A DNA stretch of 64,000 nt from Wansuia hejianensis (lineage in GTDB: Bacteria > Bacillota > Clostridia > Lachnospirales > Lachnospiraceae). The notes beneath the pieces were generated by a model, which was not told the DNA's origin, did no database searches, and saw only the letters and a list, made by a program, of their open reading frames with translations. This document shows positions 33,301-41,675 of the stretch, piece after piece. Both the position numbers and the translations under genes were made by a program. Position 1 is the stretch's first letter. Every line of letters begins with the position of its first letter. The stretch lies in contig NZ_CP060635.1 in the NCBI RefSeq assembly GCF_014337215.1, positions 71,001 through 135,000 on the forward strand, given 5' to 3'.

Positions 33301-33898
33301 TTATCTGGAGAAGATCTATGACCGTGAGTGGGAGATGGATCAGGTCTGCAAGCTGGCGTTGCTGAAACACTATTCCGAGAGCGGCAGCCTGACTGGGAAC
33401 CAGGAACAGCAGGTAAAGCGTCTGTTGTCGGAGTGTAATGGTTTGGGCCTGCGTTTTGAGTTTTACAGCCGCCTGCCGTCACAGCTGATCCAGGCATATC
33501 AGATCGAGGATAAGGTGTTTATCGAGGAACGGTTCAAGCCTGACAGCCGGGTGGTCATCCATTACCAGCTTCAGGGAGAGGACAGCGGAACGCAGGAATG
33601 GATCAGCGAACCTATGAAAGATATGTACCGCGGGATCTTTGTGAAGGAATTTCTGCTGTTCTATGGCGAGACCCTGACCTATTATCTGAGTGTGCTGGAG
33701 GATGACGAGGTGAGGAAGACGGAGACCTATCAGCTTTCGCTGGTGGATATGGACACGACCGGTATTACCCGGTATAAGCTTCTGAATAAGATCCTGGCGG
33801 CGAAAAAGCTTGGCAGCCGGGAGATGATGGAACAGGCGGTGCGCCAGTATCTGTGGCAGGATGCGTTTGCTTCTGAGGTGTTTCATATGATGCAGTAA
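30344..33898 (+). CDS. Large cytoplasmic protein of unknown function (DUF5717 type)
   Basis: This 1,184-aa protein has no signal peptide and no membrane segment. The first ~120 residues look like a beta-rich domain (GSFTCEVPRL, YRGSFSIGAEDG, LQIPVRAVI). About 230-300 is a second beta-rich stretch. The middle (about 330-1,030) is helical with repeat-like helix pairs resembling TPR/HEAT units, and the last ~150 residues are again beta-rich (SRVVIHYQLQ, GETLTYYLSVLEDDE). It matches my memory of the Lachnospiraceae family DUF5717. The start is GTG 30,344 or TTG 30,353. The next two genes follow closely and form one operon. Function unknown. Confidence 0.8.
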   Translation: MEGLKKRVVELVHGSFTCEVPRLIASVSEFQLAIPEGNKYRGSFSIGAEDGSKIKGLVTSDSHRILTANDKFAGNTCNIIFGVDTEGLRAGDAVEGCILISSNLSELQIPVRAVIQEEQVTSSEGGIQTLEDFTKLCMRNLREGFRLFTSERFVKILNGKNRAFLALYKGMSHNPVTYQHMEEFLVSAGKKEAVTLSLDKQQKAVYRLDVSQKDTLYIYKNTWGYVRMEIEVSGDFLQVEKKVVTSDDFIGRIYGLEYVVDREKLGEGKKFGRIRVRNVYQVLDFEVEASAEEGMHALSNTVRKRKIMWLFRDYLGLQLKRMDYRTWYERSSQLVQELKEEDRNDLMVLLYEVFLAYTNDENARALELLWPVKEGKIKLNGNLEKAVYLSLAKAVNLLPVERREITPFLRRYYQQEPDSYLLLELLLREDLSYENMPSKVLYELERCHETGCASPFLYLRAWQLLEEQESLLRKLSPFMLQVLNFALKYGILTEGLLLRAAFLSGHQKEFSNTVYRLLSQGYEKFPHREILEAICKLLMKGNPVKKEYFRWYSLAVEHEIRITRLYEYYIETLEGSSSQELPQPVRMYFVYNNTLGERKKAFLYASVIRHKEQDRTSYLNYGKAMTKFAMDSLKKGRMNEDYAVLYQEFLSRPESYEAGQLLAGILFTCKLTCENRNIRSVVVCHNALKKEQVYPCIDGVAYISLYSEDACILFEDEKRRRFATTVAYTLEKLMEEKESARCCMELGVADTGLELYCCRERAWQMEVNSRTLECYRKAADNQDFTDSYRCQVRKRLLDYYVQHREEKFLSEYLFQMDLREYARVDKVSMAVILIERGMYEEAFSLAAEFGYEGIPVQLLLKLASRMILKKDFEEDEELLCLTGYVYQAGKYDEIMLSYLRDHYMGTVSELCRLWGKVRGFQLDTYPLNERILLLSMFVRAFPDRGDEILECYVLQQGRESVIVAFLTYLSACYFLQEQEIPKGIFTYLEKIYDREWEMDQVCKLALLKHYSESGSLTGNQEQQVKRLLSECNGLGLRFEFYSRLPSQLIQAYQIEDKVFIEERFKPDSRVVIHYQLQGEDSGTQEWISEPMKDMYRGIFVKEFLLFYGETLTYYLSVLEDDEVRKTETYQLSLVDMDTTGITRYKLLNKILAAKKLGSREMMEQAVRQYLWQDAFASEVFHMMQ

Positions 33899-33937
33899 CA
33901 TACAAGAGCTAAGGGATCTGCACTGCGGGAGGAAAGA

Positions 33938-35182
33938 ATGGACGTTAAGAATTTAATTGTCGGGATGGATTTGAACAGGAAGGAATCACAGATCTGTTAT
34001 TATGAGAGAGGATCTCAGGATGCCGTGTCGGCTCCCGTGAAGGTGGGGAGTACGAAGGTGGCGTTCCCCACCGTGCTGAGCCGGATTCCGGAAAGCGGTG
34101 AATGGCACTACGGTCTGGAAGCAGAGTTTTTCGCGGAGCAGAAGAACGGTGTTCTGGTGGATCAGCTCTATGACCTGTGTGCGGACGGCAACAGCTTTTC
34201 AGTGGACGGCGAGGAATTTTCCGGCGGAGACCTGCTGGCGGTATTTCTGAAGCAGGCGCTGACTATGCTGGGTGTGACAGAACCGCCGCGTCAGATTGAC
34301 GGTATCATGATTACGGTTCCGGCGCTGACAAAGCCCTTTGTTCAGGCCATAAGGAAGGCCTATGAGAAGCTTTCGATTCCCAGGGGGCGTGCGTATCTGC
34401 AGGATTATAAGGAAAGCTTCTATTTCCACACACTGTATCAGAAGCCGGAGATATGGACCCGGAAGGTCGGGCTGTTTCAGTTTGAGGAAGAGAATGTAAG
34501 CTTTGAAAGTCTGTCGATGAATCACAGGACGAAGCCAGTGACGGCTCAGGTAGAAGAGGGCAAGACAATCCATCTGAGCGGGGAACCGCAGCAGAAGGAT
34601 GAACAGTTCCGGGCACTTGTCGAAGAATCTCTGAAGGACGAGCTGTATTCCAGCGTATTTATCCTGGGTGAGGCCTTTGATAAATCCTGGGCGGTCCGGT
34701 CCACGGCGCTGCTGTGCAGGGGCAAGAGGCGGGTATTCTGCGGAGACAATCTGTTCGCCAAAGGAGCCTGCTTTGGAGCCAGGGAAAAGGTGGAAGAGAG
34801 GTCGTTGAAGGGCTATCTTTACCTGGGAAATGACCTGATCCGCTATAACGTGGGAATGGAAATGAAGATCAACGGGTCGCCCGCATATTATCCGCTGGTA
34901 ACGGCGGGGGTCAACTGGTATGAGACGGAAAAGGAATGTGAATTCCTGATGGACGGCATCCGGGATCTGGTGTTCGTGGTCAGCAAGATGGAGGACGGCA
35001 AACGCTACCGTTACAGCATGGCTCTCCCGGGTCTTCCGGACAGGCCGGACAAGACGACCAGGCTGAGGCTGCATATGGAATATGATTCCCCCAGGAGGTG
35101 CCAGATCGATGTGGAGGATCTCGGTTTTGGGGAGATGTTTCCATCCAGCGGCAAAAAGTGGCATGAGACGATGGAGGGGTGA
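33938..35182 (+). CDS. Actin/Hsp70-fold-like protein of unknown function (DUF5716 type)
   Basis: A 414-aa cytoplasmic protein. The start NLIVGMDLNRKESQICYYE resembles the phosphate-1 strand pair of the actin/Hsp70/sugar-kinase ATPase fold. GIMITVPALTKPFVQAIRKAYE looks like the segment following it in Hsp70 (V.TVPA.F....R.A...A). SSVFILGEAFDKSW and GACFGA fit the later phosphate-2/adenosine region. The C-terminal ~120 residues form an extra beta-rich domain. GGGAGGAAAG precedes the ATG. The fold assignment is my inference. The gene is the middle member of the three-gene operon and corresponds to what I recall as DUF5716. Confidence 0.75.
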   Translation: MDVKNLIVGMDLNRKESQICYYERGSQDAVSAPVKVGSTKVAFPTVLSRIPESGEWHYGLEAEFFAEQKNGVLVDQLYDLCADGNSFSVDGEEFSGGDLLAVFLKQALTMLGVTEPPRQIDGIMITVPALTKPFVQAIRKAYEKLSIPRGRAYLQDYKESFYFHTLYQKPEIWTRKVGLFQFEEENVSFESLSMNHRTKPVTAQVEEGKTIHLSGEPQQKDEQFRALVEESLKDELYSSVFILGEAFDKSWAVRSTALLCRGKRRVFCGDNLFAKGACFGAREKVEERSLKGYLYLGNDLIRYNVGMEMKINGSPAYYPLVTAGVNWYETEKECEFLMDGIRDLVFVVSKMEDGKRYRYSMALPGLPDRPDKTTRLRLHMEYDSPRRCQIDVEDLGFGEMFPSSGKKWHETMEG

Positions 35183-35187
35183 AGAAA

Positions 35188-35958
35188 ATGGGCAGTTATA
35201 TACTATGTCAGGTCAAACGGGCTGAAAATCCCTATTATATTGAGAGCATCGGCCTGAATATTTATTCCATAGAAGAACTCTGCTATTATATATGCCAGAA
35301 TCTTCCGCTTTTAGATGCGACCATATTGAATGAGAGGCTGGCGGAGTGGTTTAAGGAAGAGCTGAAACTGCGGCGCCTGGCTCAGAAGCTGCTGCAGCTC
35401 GTTCAGAAGGAATTTACTCTGGGTGAATTTATACTGCCGGTATTGCGGGAGATCAATTATCTGAGCAATACGGAATTCCGGGATCTGGAACTGAAGGTCA
35501 AGGGGCTGGAGGAGCAGCCTTCGCCGGTAAGGCTGAAGCTGAAGGGCGACGCCCTGGTATCTCATGAGAAATATATCAAGGCGATAGAAGTCTATACGGC
35601 CACCATGGCTCTGCGGAAGGAAGCGAATCTCGGTTCACAGTTTCTGGGCAGCGTGTATAATAATATGGGCTGCGCCTACGCAAGGCTGTTCCAGATGGAA
35701 GAAGCCTGCGACTGCTTTCATCATGCCTATGAAGAGCTTCATACGCGGGCGACCCTGAAGAGTTACCTTTACGCCGTCTACATGAAGAGCGGGGAAGAGG
35801 CTTATGAAAAGGCCGGTGAAGATCTGGGGATAGACCCGGCAACCAGGGTGGAGATGGACCGCCAGATTGCTTCTGTCGGACCGGTGGAACTGCCGGAGCA
35901 CCTGGATCAGGCGCTGGCAGAATGGACACGGGCATATCACCGAAATACCGGTCTGTGA
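35188..35958 (+). CDS. TPR-containing protein, third gene of the operon
   Basis: A soluble protein of 256 aa. The first ~100 residues are helical (YIESIGLNIYSIEELCYYIC). About 115-190 contains two tetratricopeptide-like repeats (LKGDALVSHEKYIKAIEVYT and SVYNNMGCAYARLFQMEEAC). The ATG at 35,188 is preferred since GGAGGGG is properly spaced; a GTG at 35,179 overlaps the upstream stop. It probably forms a complex with the two preceding products. No specific function can be assigned. Confidence 0.8.
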   Translation: MGSYILCQVKRAENPYYIESIGLNIYSIEELCYYICQNLPLLDATILNERLAEWFKEELKLRRLAQKLLQLVQKEFTLGEFILPVLREINYLSNTEFRDLELKVKGLEEQPSPVRLKLKGDALVSHEKYIKAIEVYTATMALRKEANLGSQFLGSVYNNMGCAYARLFQMEEACDCFHHAYEELHTRATLKSYLYAVYMKSGEEAYEKAGEDLGIDPATRVEMDRQIASVGPVELPEHLDQALAEWTRAYHRNTGL

Positions 35959-36007
35959 TTGTACCCTCCGGCAGGGAACGGGAAAGCCAGTGCTGACCGG
36001 CAGTGTA

Positions 36008-37492
36008 TCAGCTGGCAGGGGATGAGTGAGATAATTGCATACAGAGCAGATAATAATGCCGCTTTTCAAGGTCTTCCGGCTGATAGTTCAGTCGGGCGAA
36101 GATTTTGTGAAGGCGGTATTTTAGCGTATTGGGGTGAATATGTAATTGCTCTGCCGTCGTCTGGAGCTGCTGTCCGTTCCAGAGATAAAAGAAGAACGTC
36201 TTGTAATAGTCAGTATGCTGTGCCCGGTCCTCTGCTTCCAGTTCTGTAAGCTCGGGCGGGTAATAGTTTTCCCAGTCGAAAGAAAGGGCTAATTCCGCGC
36301 AGATTCCCCTGTAGCCGCAGTCCTGGAAGCGCATATGATGGCTTTCGGCGCCCAGGATCTGGTTGAGAGAATAGAGAGCCTGGGAATAGTGGCGTTTTAA
36401 TGTCCGGAAGCTGCGGAAGGACAGGCTGGCGCCGCACTGGAAGGAAAATCCGGGTATATAATTCTGGAAAACCAGAGCCAACAGATATTCGACAGAATTA
36501 TGCTGGTGAGGAATCAAGAGAACCACCTGATCATCAAAGGTAAATGCGATAGATCCCTGGATGTTGAGCTCCAGTATGCCGCAGCACCAGCGCAGCTCGG
36601 GAATGGTGAGCTGCCTGCGGGAATCTCTCAGTACACAGAGAGTAAATGCTGTCCCAGGCTCCCAGCGGCGCATGCTGTATATAACCTGCACCTCTTCCTT
36701 TGAGTAATAATTGTGGCGGAGTGCATTTTCAAAATAGGCAGTCATGTGGTAGGTATCTTCATTTTCAGAGGAAATCCTGGAAAAATAATCCGCGAATATT
36801 TCTCCCATCAGGAGGCTTCCGGGGGATAGTGTGTCGTCAAAGACATTGATCAGAACCTTTCCGGCGGACATCCGGTTGGACTCAAAGGGAATTACGAAGA
36901 GCTTCCGGTAATGCTTTGCGGCGTTTGGATTGACCGGGTCCATCAGGAACGGTTTTTTGCAGGTAATAAACCGCCGGTTATTGTCCTCGTTGTTGAAAAC
37001 GGAGAAAAAGGTGACCGGCATGTAGTGTGTCTGAAAAATGATATCCCAGCCGTCCACGATGGCGCCGATCACGTCGGTGGCGGCCAGTATTTTCAGGTTA
37101 TTGTTGGCGATGACGATCGGCAGATGGTAATAATCGTACAGAATATCCAGCATTTCTTCATAGGGGACGGCGCTTTTGCAGGCTCGTTCCAGGTTCTGCT
37201 TTATCTTTCGGAAACGGTCAAATATATCCATGATTTTATTCATGACATCGTAAAAAGTGGCATCATGTAAAATCAGCATGTCCTGTTTGTGAATCAGGAT
37301 TACGCTGTTCTGAGACATTTTCCATCCGTATTCAGGGTCCAGGCTCACCAGATAGACGTAATCGGTAAAATACAGATGGTTATTAGGTGAAAAAACCCTC
37401 ACATCCTGGATTTCACAGGCTCCGCTCACAATGTTAGCGGTGGGGGTGTATTCCATCAGCCTTTCATACAGATGCCAAATACTGATTTTCAT
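36008..37492 (-). CDS. PucR/CdaR-like transcriptional regulator
   Basis: A 494-aa protein with an N-terminal PucR-like sensory region (about 1-120), a GAF-like middle (about 125-240, YYHLPIVIANNNLKILAATD) and a GGDEF-like/CdaR region. The C-terminal HTH_30 is TTAEQLHIHPNTLKYRLHKI. The C-terminal helix-turn-helix defines the family. The start is the ATG at 37,492 behind AAGGAGG. It is divergent from the MFS gene at 37,720, and the spacer carries two TTGTC-N7-GACA repeats that are good candidate binding sites. It likely activates the MFS/URO-D/APC genes in response to their substrate. Confidence 0.85.
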   Translation of the reverse strand: MKISIWHLYERLMEYTPTANIVSGACEIQDVRVFSPNNHLYFTDYVYLVSLDPEYGWKMSQNSVILIHKQDMLILHDATFYDVMNKIMDIFDRFRKIKQNLERACKSAVPYEEMLDILYDYYHLPIVIANNNLKILAATDVIGAIVDGWDIIFQTHYMPVTFFSVFNNEDNNRRFITCKKPFLMDPVNPNAAKHYRKLFVIPFESNRMSAGKVLINVFDDTLSPGSLLMGEIFADYFSRISSENEDTYHMTAYFENALRHNYYSKEEVQVIYSMRRWEPGTAFTLCVLRDSRRQLTIPELRWCCGILELNIQGSIAFTFDDQVVLLIPHQHNSVEYLLALVFQNYIPGFSFQCGASLSFRSFRTLKRHYSQALYSLNQILGAESHHMRFQDCGYRGICAELALSFDWENYYPPELTELEAEDRAQHTDYYKTFFFYLWNGQQLQTTAEQLHIHPNTLKYRLHKIFARLNYQPEDLEKRHYYLLCMQLSHSSPAS

Positions 37493-37587
37493 GATAGTCC
37501 TCCTTCTCTGCCAGATCATTGCATTTATAAAACGTATATTTGCGTTCTGTTTTTCTTACTTTTTATTATAACACAGTCTGGAATTGG

Positions 37588-37604
37588 TTGTCGATAAAAG
37601 ACAA
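37588..37604. promoter_or_regulatory. Candidate regulator site, distal copy (TTGTC-N7-GACAA)
   Basis: TTGTCGATAAAAGACAA is a 5-bp inverted repeat with a 7-base centre. The same pattern recurs exactly 43 bases downstream, about four helical turns. Confidence 0.55.
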
Positions 37605-37630
37605 AATTGTATGTCGATTTTTCACGTGTT

Positions 37631-37647
37631 TTGTCCGGACTAGACAT
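37631..37647. promoter_or_regulatory. Candidate regulator site, proximal copy (TTGTC-N7-GACAT)
   Basis: TTGTCCGGACTAGACAT abuts the -35 region of the promoter at 37,647, the position expected for an activator site. Confidence 0.55.
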
Positions 37648-37674
37648 TGAAGGCGTCGCCCCTGCCAGTATAAT
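37647..37674 (+). promoter_or_regulatory. Promoter of the MFS/URO-D/APC genes
   Basis: TTGAAG, a 16-base spacer and consensus TATAAT. The weak -35 box directly next to an inverted repeat suggests activator dependence. Confidence 0.6.
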
Positions 37675-37719
37675 AAAAGATAGAATCTGTTGAAATATTC
37701 AAATTGTGGAGGGTGTGTT

Positions 37720-38910
37720 ATGGGTGAACAGAAGCGGAACTTGACAATGGGGAACACGATAGGGATTTTGGCGATCTCGCTGATGATGTATGCCAGCGGG
37801 TCGCTGATCGCTCCGGCGCTGAATGCGCTGCAGAATTCTTTTCCGGATACTCCGTATGCGACGATCCGGATGATTATGTCGTCGATGTATCTTACAGTCC
37901 TGATATTCTCGCTGATTTCCGGAAAACTCGGCGATATGGTATCTAAGAAGATGCTGGTTGTGGTGGGACTTGCTATTTATGGAACCATGGGGCTTGTAGG
38001 CGCGTCTATGAATTCGGTGACAGGACTGATGATTTCCCGGCTGCTGATGGGCTGCGGAGTTGGTCTGGTACTGCCCCAGTCGACGGCTATCATCATGATG
38101 TTTTATGAAGGAAAGGCAAAGGACCGGAATCTGGGATTTGCTACCGGCACATCGAATTTCGGTTCTATGCTGGGGAGCATCATCGGAGGAAGCCTGGCGG
38201 CTATCAGCTGGCGTTACAATTTCTACGCGTTCGCGTTTGCGTTCGTAATCATGATCCTGGTCATTTTTCTCGTGCCGGCAACCCCGGTGCAGAAGAGAAG
38301 TAAGGAAGAACGGGCGGCGGCAGAAAAGATTCCGGCAAAGTTTATCGTGCTGGTAATCGGAATGTTTCTGATCCAGGTATATTCCTTGGTGACGCCTACG
38401 AATATGGCGGTATTTTATCTGGGTGAGAAGATTGGGCCTCCGGCTCTTCTGGGAATCACCATGGCGTTGATCACGGGTACCGGATGTGTAGCGGGCTTTA
38501 TTCTTCCGGCAGTGAGAAAGCTTTTAAAAGGGGCTACCGTTCTGGTGTCCTGTGTCATTTTAGGGATTGGCTTTCTGGTGCTCAGCCGGGCGGATTCTGT
38601 TGGCCTGGCGATGCTGGCTCAGATACTGATTGGGTTCGGCTATGGCTGCATCACGCCCATGATTTTTATAGCCAATGCTAAAATGGTGCCCCAATCTCAA
38701 ATACAGAAATCAAATGGCATTTTGTCGGCCAGCTTGTATCTGGGGTGTTTTATGACAGCCTATATACAGCAGTGGATCGGCGCCGTATCCGGCAATGGCA
38801 CACAGCGGTTTATGTTTCAGGTGTTCGGGATCGGAGGATTTCTGGTAGCGGTAGTAATATTGGTGATCACGGTCGCCCTGATGAGCAGAAAGGGAAGAAA
38901 AACAGATTAA
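37720..38910 (+). CDS. MFS transporter
   Basis: A 396-aa major facilitator with 12 predicted hydrophobic segments. Between segments 2 and 3 is GKLGDMVSKKMLVVVGL, a form of the family G-x-x-x-D-R-x-G-R/K motif. The start at 37,720 is supported by GGAGGG. It is followed 54 bases later by a URO-D-family gene and then by an APC permease gene. The regulator at 36,008 is divergent. The substrate is unknown. A methylated or aromatic compound is a guess based only on the neighbouring URO-D gene. Confidence 0.88.
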   Translation: MGEQKRNLTMGNTIGILAISLMMYASGSLIAPALNALQNSFPDTPYATIRMIMSSMYLTVLIFSLISGKLGDMVSKKMLVVVGLAIYGTMGLVGASMNSVTGLMISRLLMGCGVGLVLPQSTAIIMMFYEGKAKDRNLGFATGTSNFGSMLGSIIGGSLAAISWRYNFYAFAFAFVIMILVIFLVPATPVQKRSKEERAAAEKIPAKFIVLVIGMFLIQVYSLVTPTNMAVFYLGEKIGPPALLGITMALITGTGCVAGFILPAVRKLLKGATVLVSCVILGIGFLVLSRADSVGLAMLAQILIGFGYGCITPMIFIANAKMVPQSQIQKSNGILSASLYLGCFMTAYIQQWIGAVSGNGTQRFMFQVFGIGGFLVAVVILVITVALMSRKGRKTD

Positions 38911-38964
38911 AACAGGTATCAGATAGATTTTTGAATAAGACAGGAAGATGCGGAGGAGAGCAGT

Positions 38965-40206
38965 ATGACAAATGATAAGAAAGAGGCGAAGCTCCGGCGG
39001 GAGAATAGAATTCGGGAAACAGTGGAACTGAAAGCAGCGGACAGAGTGCCGTTCGTGCCACAGATTGGTAATTTTTACGCGCTGGGCTATGGGCTTACGA
39101 TTCAAAACGTGATGGAAGACATTAGAACGCTGCTTCCTGTCATGGAAAAATATGTAGAAACATATGATCCGGATATGGTATACGCGCCCAGCTTTTACCC
39201 GGCGGCGGCGCTGGAATGCTCGGAATATTCCAACGCGCGGTGGCCGGGGGATTACCATAGGCTGCCGGAGAATACCCCGTATCAGTTTATTGACAGGGAA
39301 TATATGGAAGAAGAGGAATATGAGGAATACCTGAGAGATCCCAGTGGTTTTCTCTTTAGCAGGGTTTTGCCGCAGAAGTACCTGGGATTTCAGGGGCTGT
39401 CTTTTCTGAAGGCGCCGGTCTTATGCGGCCAGGCGGTTTTCAGGCTGGCCGCGCTGGGGCTTCCGCAGGTAAAGGGCGCGCTGCAGAGGATGATAGCGAC
39501 AGGCGAAGCCCTTCAGGAAAACCTGGCAGGAGTGGCGGAGGTCAATGGACACGTGCAGGAGCTGGGGTATCCGTTGCTGGGGGATTCAGTCATGGTCACG
39601 CCCTTCGACGACTTTGCGGATAATGTGAGAGGGCTGATTGCCACAATCATTGACATGAAGTCAGATCCGGAAAGGCTGAATGAGGTGCTTCTCCGGTGGG
39701 GGGATGCAACGATTCCGGCAGGAGTGGCCCAGGCCAAAAGGGCAGGCTCCAGGTTTGTGTTTATACCCCTGCACTGCGGGGCGGATAATTTCATGTCTTT
39801 AGAGGATTATAACCGCCACTACTGGCCGCACCTAAAACGCCTGCTGCTGGCTCTGATTGAGGCCGGCCTGGTGCCTGTGCCTCTCTGTGAGGGCAGATAT
39901 ACCTCCAGACTGGAAACGCTGACAGATATTCCGGCCGGGAAAGTGATTTACTTCTTCGAGGATGTGGATCTGAAACGGGCAAAACAGATTCTAACAGGAC
40001 ATGCCTGTTTTGGAGCAGGAATGAAAACCCAGCTGCTGCTTGAAGGATCATCCGCGGCTGCGGTGGAGGAAGAGACGAAGAAGACGCTGGATATCTGTGC
40101 GCCGGGCGGAGGTTTCATCATGACAAATTCACTGTCTATGGATAATGTGGAACATCGCTGCTTTGAAGCCTGGAGAGATGCTACGAGGAAATACGGCGGT
40201 TATTAA
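38965..40206 (+). CDS. Uroporphyrinogen decarboxylase-family protein (methyltransferase-like)
   Basis: A 413-aa TIM-barrel protein of the URO-D/MtaA/CmuA superfamily. Visible blocks are RIRETVELKAADRVPFVPQIG at the N-terminus (split here as RIRETVELK and DRVPFVP), RFVFIPLHCGADNFMS, VPVPLCEGRY and GFIMTNSLSMDNV near the end. In anaerobes such proteins transfer methyl groups between corrinoid proteins and cofactors. Heme synthesis is unlikely because the substrate-binding Arg motif of HemE is missing. No corrinoid protein gene is in the window. GGAGGAG precedes the ATG. It is the most divergent of the five URO-D-like genes here. Confidence 0.82.
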   Translation: MTNDKKEAKLRRENRIRETVELKAADRVPFVPQIGNFYALGYGLTIQNVMEDIRTLLPVMEKYVETYDPDMVYAPSFYPAAALECSEYSNARWPGDYHRLPENTPYQFIDREYMEEEEYEEYLRDPSGFLFSRVLPQKYLGFQGLSFLKAPVLCGQAVFRLAALGLPQVKGALQRMIATGEALQENLAGVAEVNGHVQELGYPLLGDSVMVTPFDDFADNVRGLIATIIDMKSDPERLNEVLLRWGDATIPAGVAQAKRAGSRFVFIPLHCGADNFMSLEDYNRHYWPHLKRLLLALIEAGLVPVPLCEGRYTSRLETLTDIPAGKVIYFFEDVDLKRAKQILTGHACFGAGMKTQLLLEGSSAAAVEEETKKTLDICAPGGGFIMTNSLSMDNVEHRCFEAWRDATRKYGGY

Positions 40207-40287
40207 AGTGTGCCGGATAAAGGAAATGAAGACGGGCAGACGTCGGTGGGAAATCCCCGCAGGCTGTCCGGCAGGGAGGTAGGAGAG

Positions 40288-41625
40288 ATGGAGGATGAAA
40301 GAGGCAGGCTTTCGACGATTGAAACCATAAGCCTGGCGGTTGGATTCACGATAGGTTCCGGCATAATCACGCAGACCGGCATCGGAATCGGCATGACGGG
40401 CAGGAGCATTTTTCTGGCATTTCTGGTGAGCGCAGCTCTGTTCCTCATTTCCTTCCGCCCTATTTTTATGATGAGCACGCTGCTTCCCAGAACAAGCGCC
40501 GCCTATACGTATTCTAAGAAGCTGATACATGAAGATGCCGGAAGGCTTTATGCGTACGTTTATTTTCTGGGCAGGATGACAATTGCTATATTTGGGATCT
40601 CATTCGCCCAGTATCTGGCCAGCATGGTTCCTGTTCTGAGCGGAGAGGCGGCCCAGAGGCTGGTTGCGCTGGGGGTGCTGACTCTTTTTTTCGCCGTTAA
40701 TCTTCTGGGCGTAAAGGCAGCGGCAAAGCTGCAAAATATCATGTGTGTGGTTCTGATTGCGGGAATATTGGTATTTGTGGTTTTTGGAATCGGGAAAGTG
40801 GATTATACCACATTTTTTAAAGAGGGATTTTTTACAGGAGGCTTTGGCGGGTTTTACTCGGCGGTTTCTCTGCTATATTTTGCGGTGGGAGGAGCTTACA
40901 TCATCACAGATTTCGCCCCGAAGATCCGAAATGCTTCAAAGATGATGGTGAAGGTCATCACAGGTGTGACGTTGGTGGTTTGTGCCCTGTATATGCTGAT
41001 GGGGATTGTGGCCAGCGGATCGGTGCCAGTGGCAGAAGCGGCAGGAAAGCCGCTGACGGTGGCGGCCGGGGCGGTGCTGACGAATAAAGCGCTGTATGGG
41101 TTCTTCATCATTGGCGCTTGTATGGGAGCGCTGATCACAACGCTGAATTCCAGCTTTGTCTGGTATTCCAATTCACTGATCCGCGCCTGCGAGGACGGAT
41201 GTTTTCCCAAACGGTGGGCGAAAGTTAATAAAGCGGGGGTTCCATACAACCTGATGATTATCTTCTATCTATTTGGAGCGGTGCCTGCAGCCCTGGGGAT
41301 GGATCTGACGGTCCTTTCAAAAATGGCCATCGGCCTGACGATTCTCGGCACCTGTATACCAATGGCAGGTATATTGAAGCTGCCGGCGAAATATCCGGAG
41401 CTTTGGAAAAATTCTAAATATGCGAAACGGTATCCCAGGTGGCGCCTGAACGTGATGGTGGTGATCACATATGCCGTGCTGGCAACCCAGGTTTATTCTC
41501 TTTTTGCGGGAAATCCGCTGTGGGCCAATGTGATCATTCTGGTTTATATGGGCTGCGTGGTCTTCGGGCTGGGTGCAAGAAGAATTTTGCTGAAAAAAAG
41601 AATGGCTGCAGAGGCAGAATCCTGA
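40288..41625 (+). CDS. APC-family amino acid/amine permease
   Basis: A 445-aa permease with about 12 membrane segments. The N-terminal signature SLAVGFTIGSGIITQTGIGIG corresponds to the G-S-G-I helix break of the APC fold. FLGRMTIAIFGISFAQYLA and ACEDGCFPKRWAKVNKAGVPYN are typical later blocks, the last preceding segment 8. The start at 40,288 has GGGAGG 8 bases upstream. It is downstream of the MFS and URO-D genes and upstream of a broken URO-D gene, so all four probably handle related compounds. The substrate is not known. Confidence 0.88.
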   Translation: MEDERGRLSTIETISLAVGFTIGSGIITQTGIGIGMTGRSIFLAFLVSAALFLISFRPIFMMSTLLPRTSAAYTYSKKLIHEDAGRLYAYVYFLGRMTIAIFGISFAQYLASMVPVLSGEAAQRLVALGVLTLFFAVNLLGVKAAAKLQNIMCVVLIAGILVFVVFGIGKVDYTTFFKEGFFTGGFGGFYSAVSLLYFAVGGAYIITDFAPKIRNASKMMVKVITGVTLVVCALYMLMGIVASGSVPVAEAAGKPLTVAAGAVLTNKALYGFFIIGACMGALITTLNSSFVWYSNSLIRACEDGCFPKRWAKVNKAGVPYNLMIIFYLFGAVPAALGMDLTVLSKMAIGLTILGTCIPMAGILKLPAKYPELWKNSKYAKRYPRWRLNVMVVITYAVLATQVYSLFAGNPLWANVIILVYMGCVVFGLGARRILLKKRMAAEAES

Positions 41626-41675
41626 AATAAAAAAAGGTTATTACTTTTTACGAAAAGGGGAAAGGAGAGCTGCGG

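Noticed and set aside
38965..40206. Uroporphyrinogen decarboxylase of heme synthesis (hemE)
   Set aside because: The HemE substrate-binding N-terminal Arg motif is not seen, no heme genes are nearby, and several divergent paralogues lie beside transporters.
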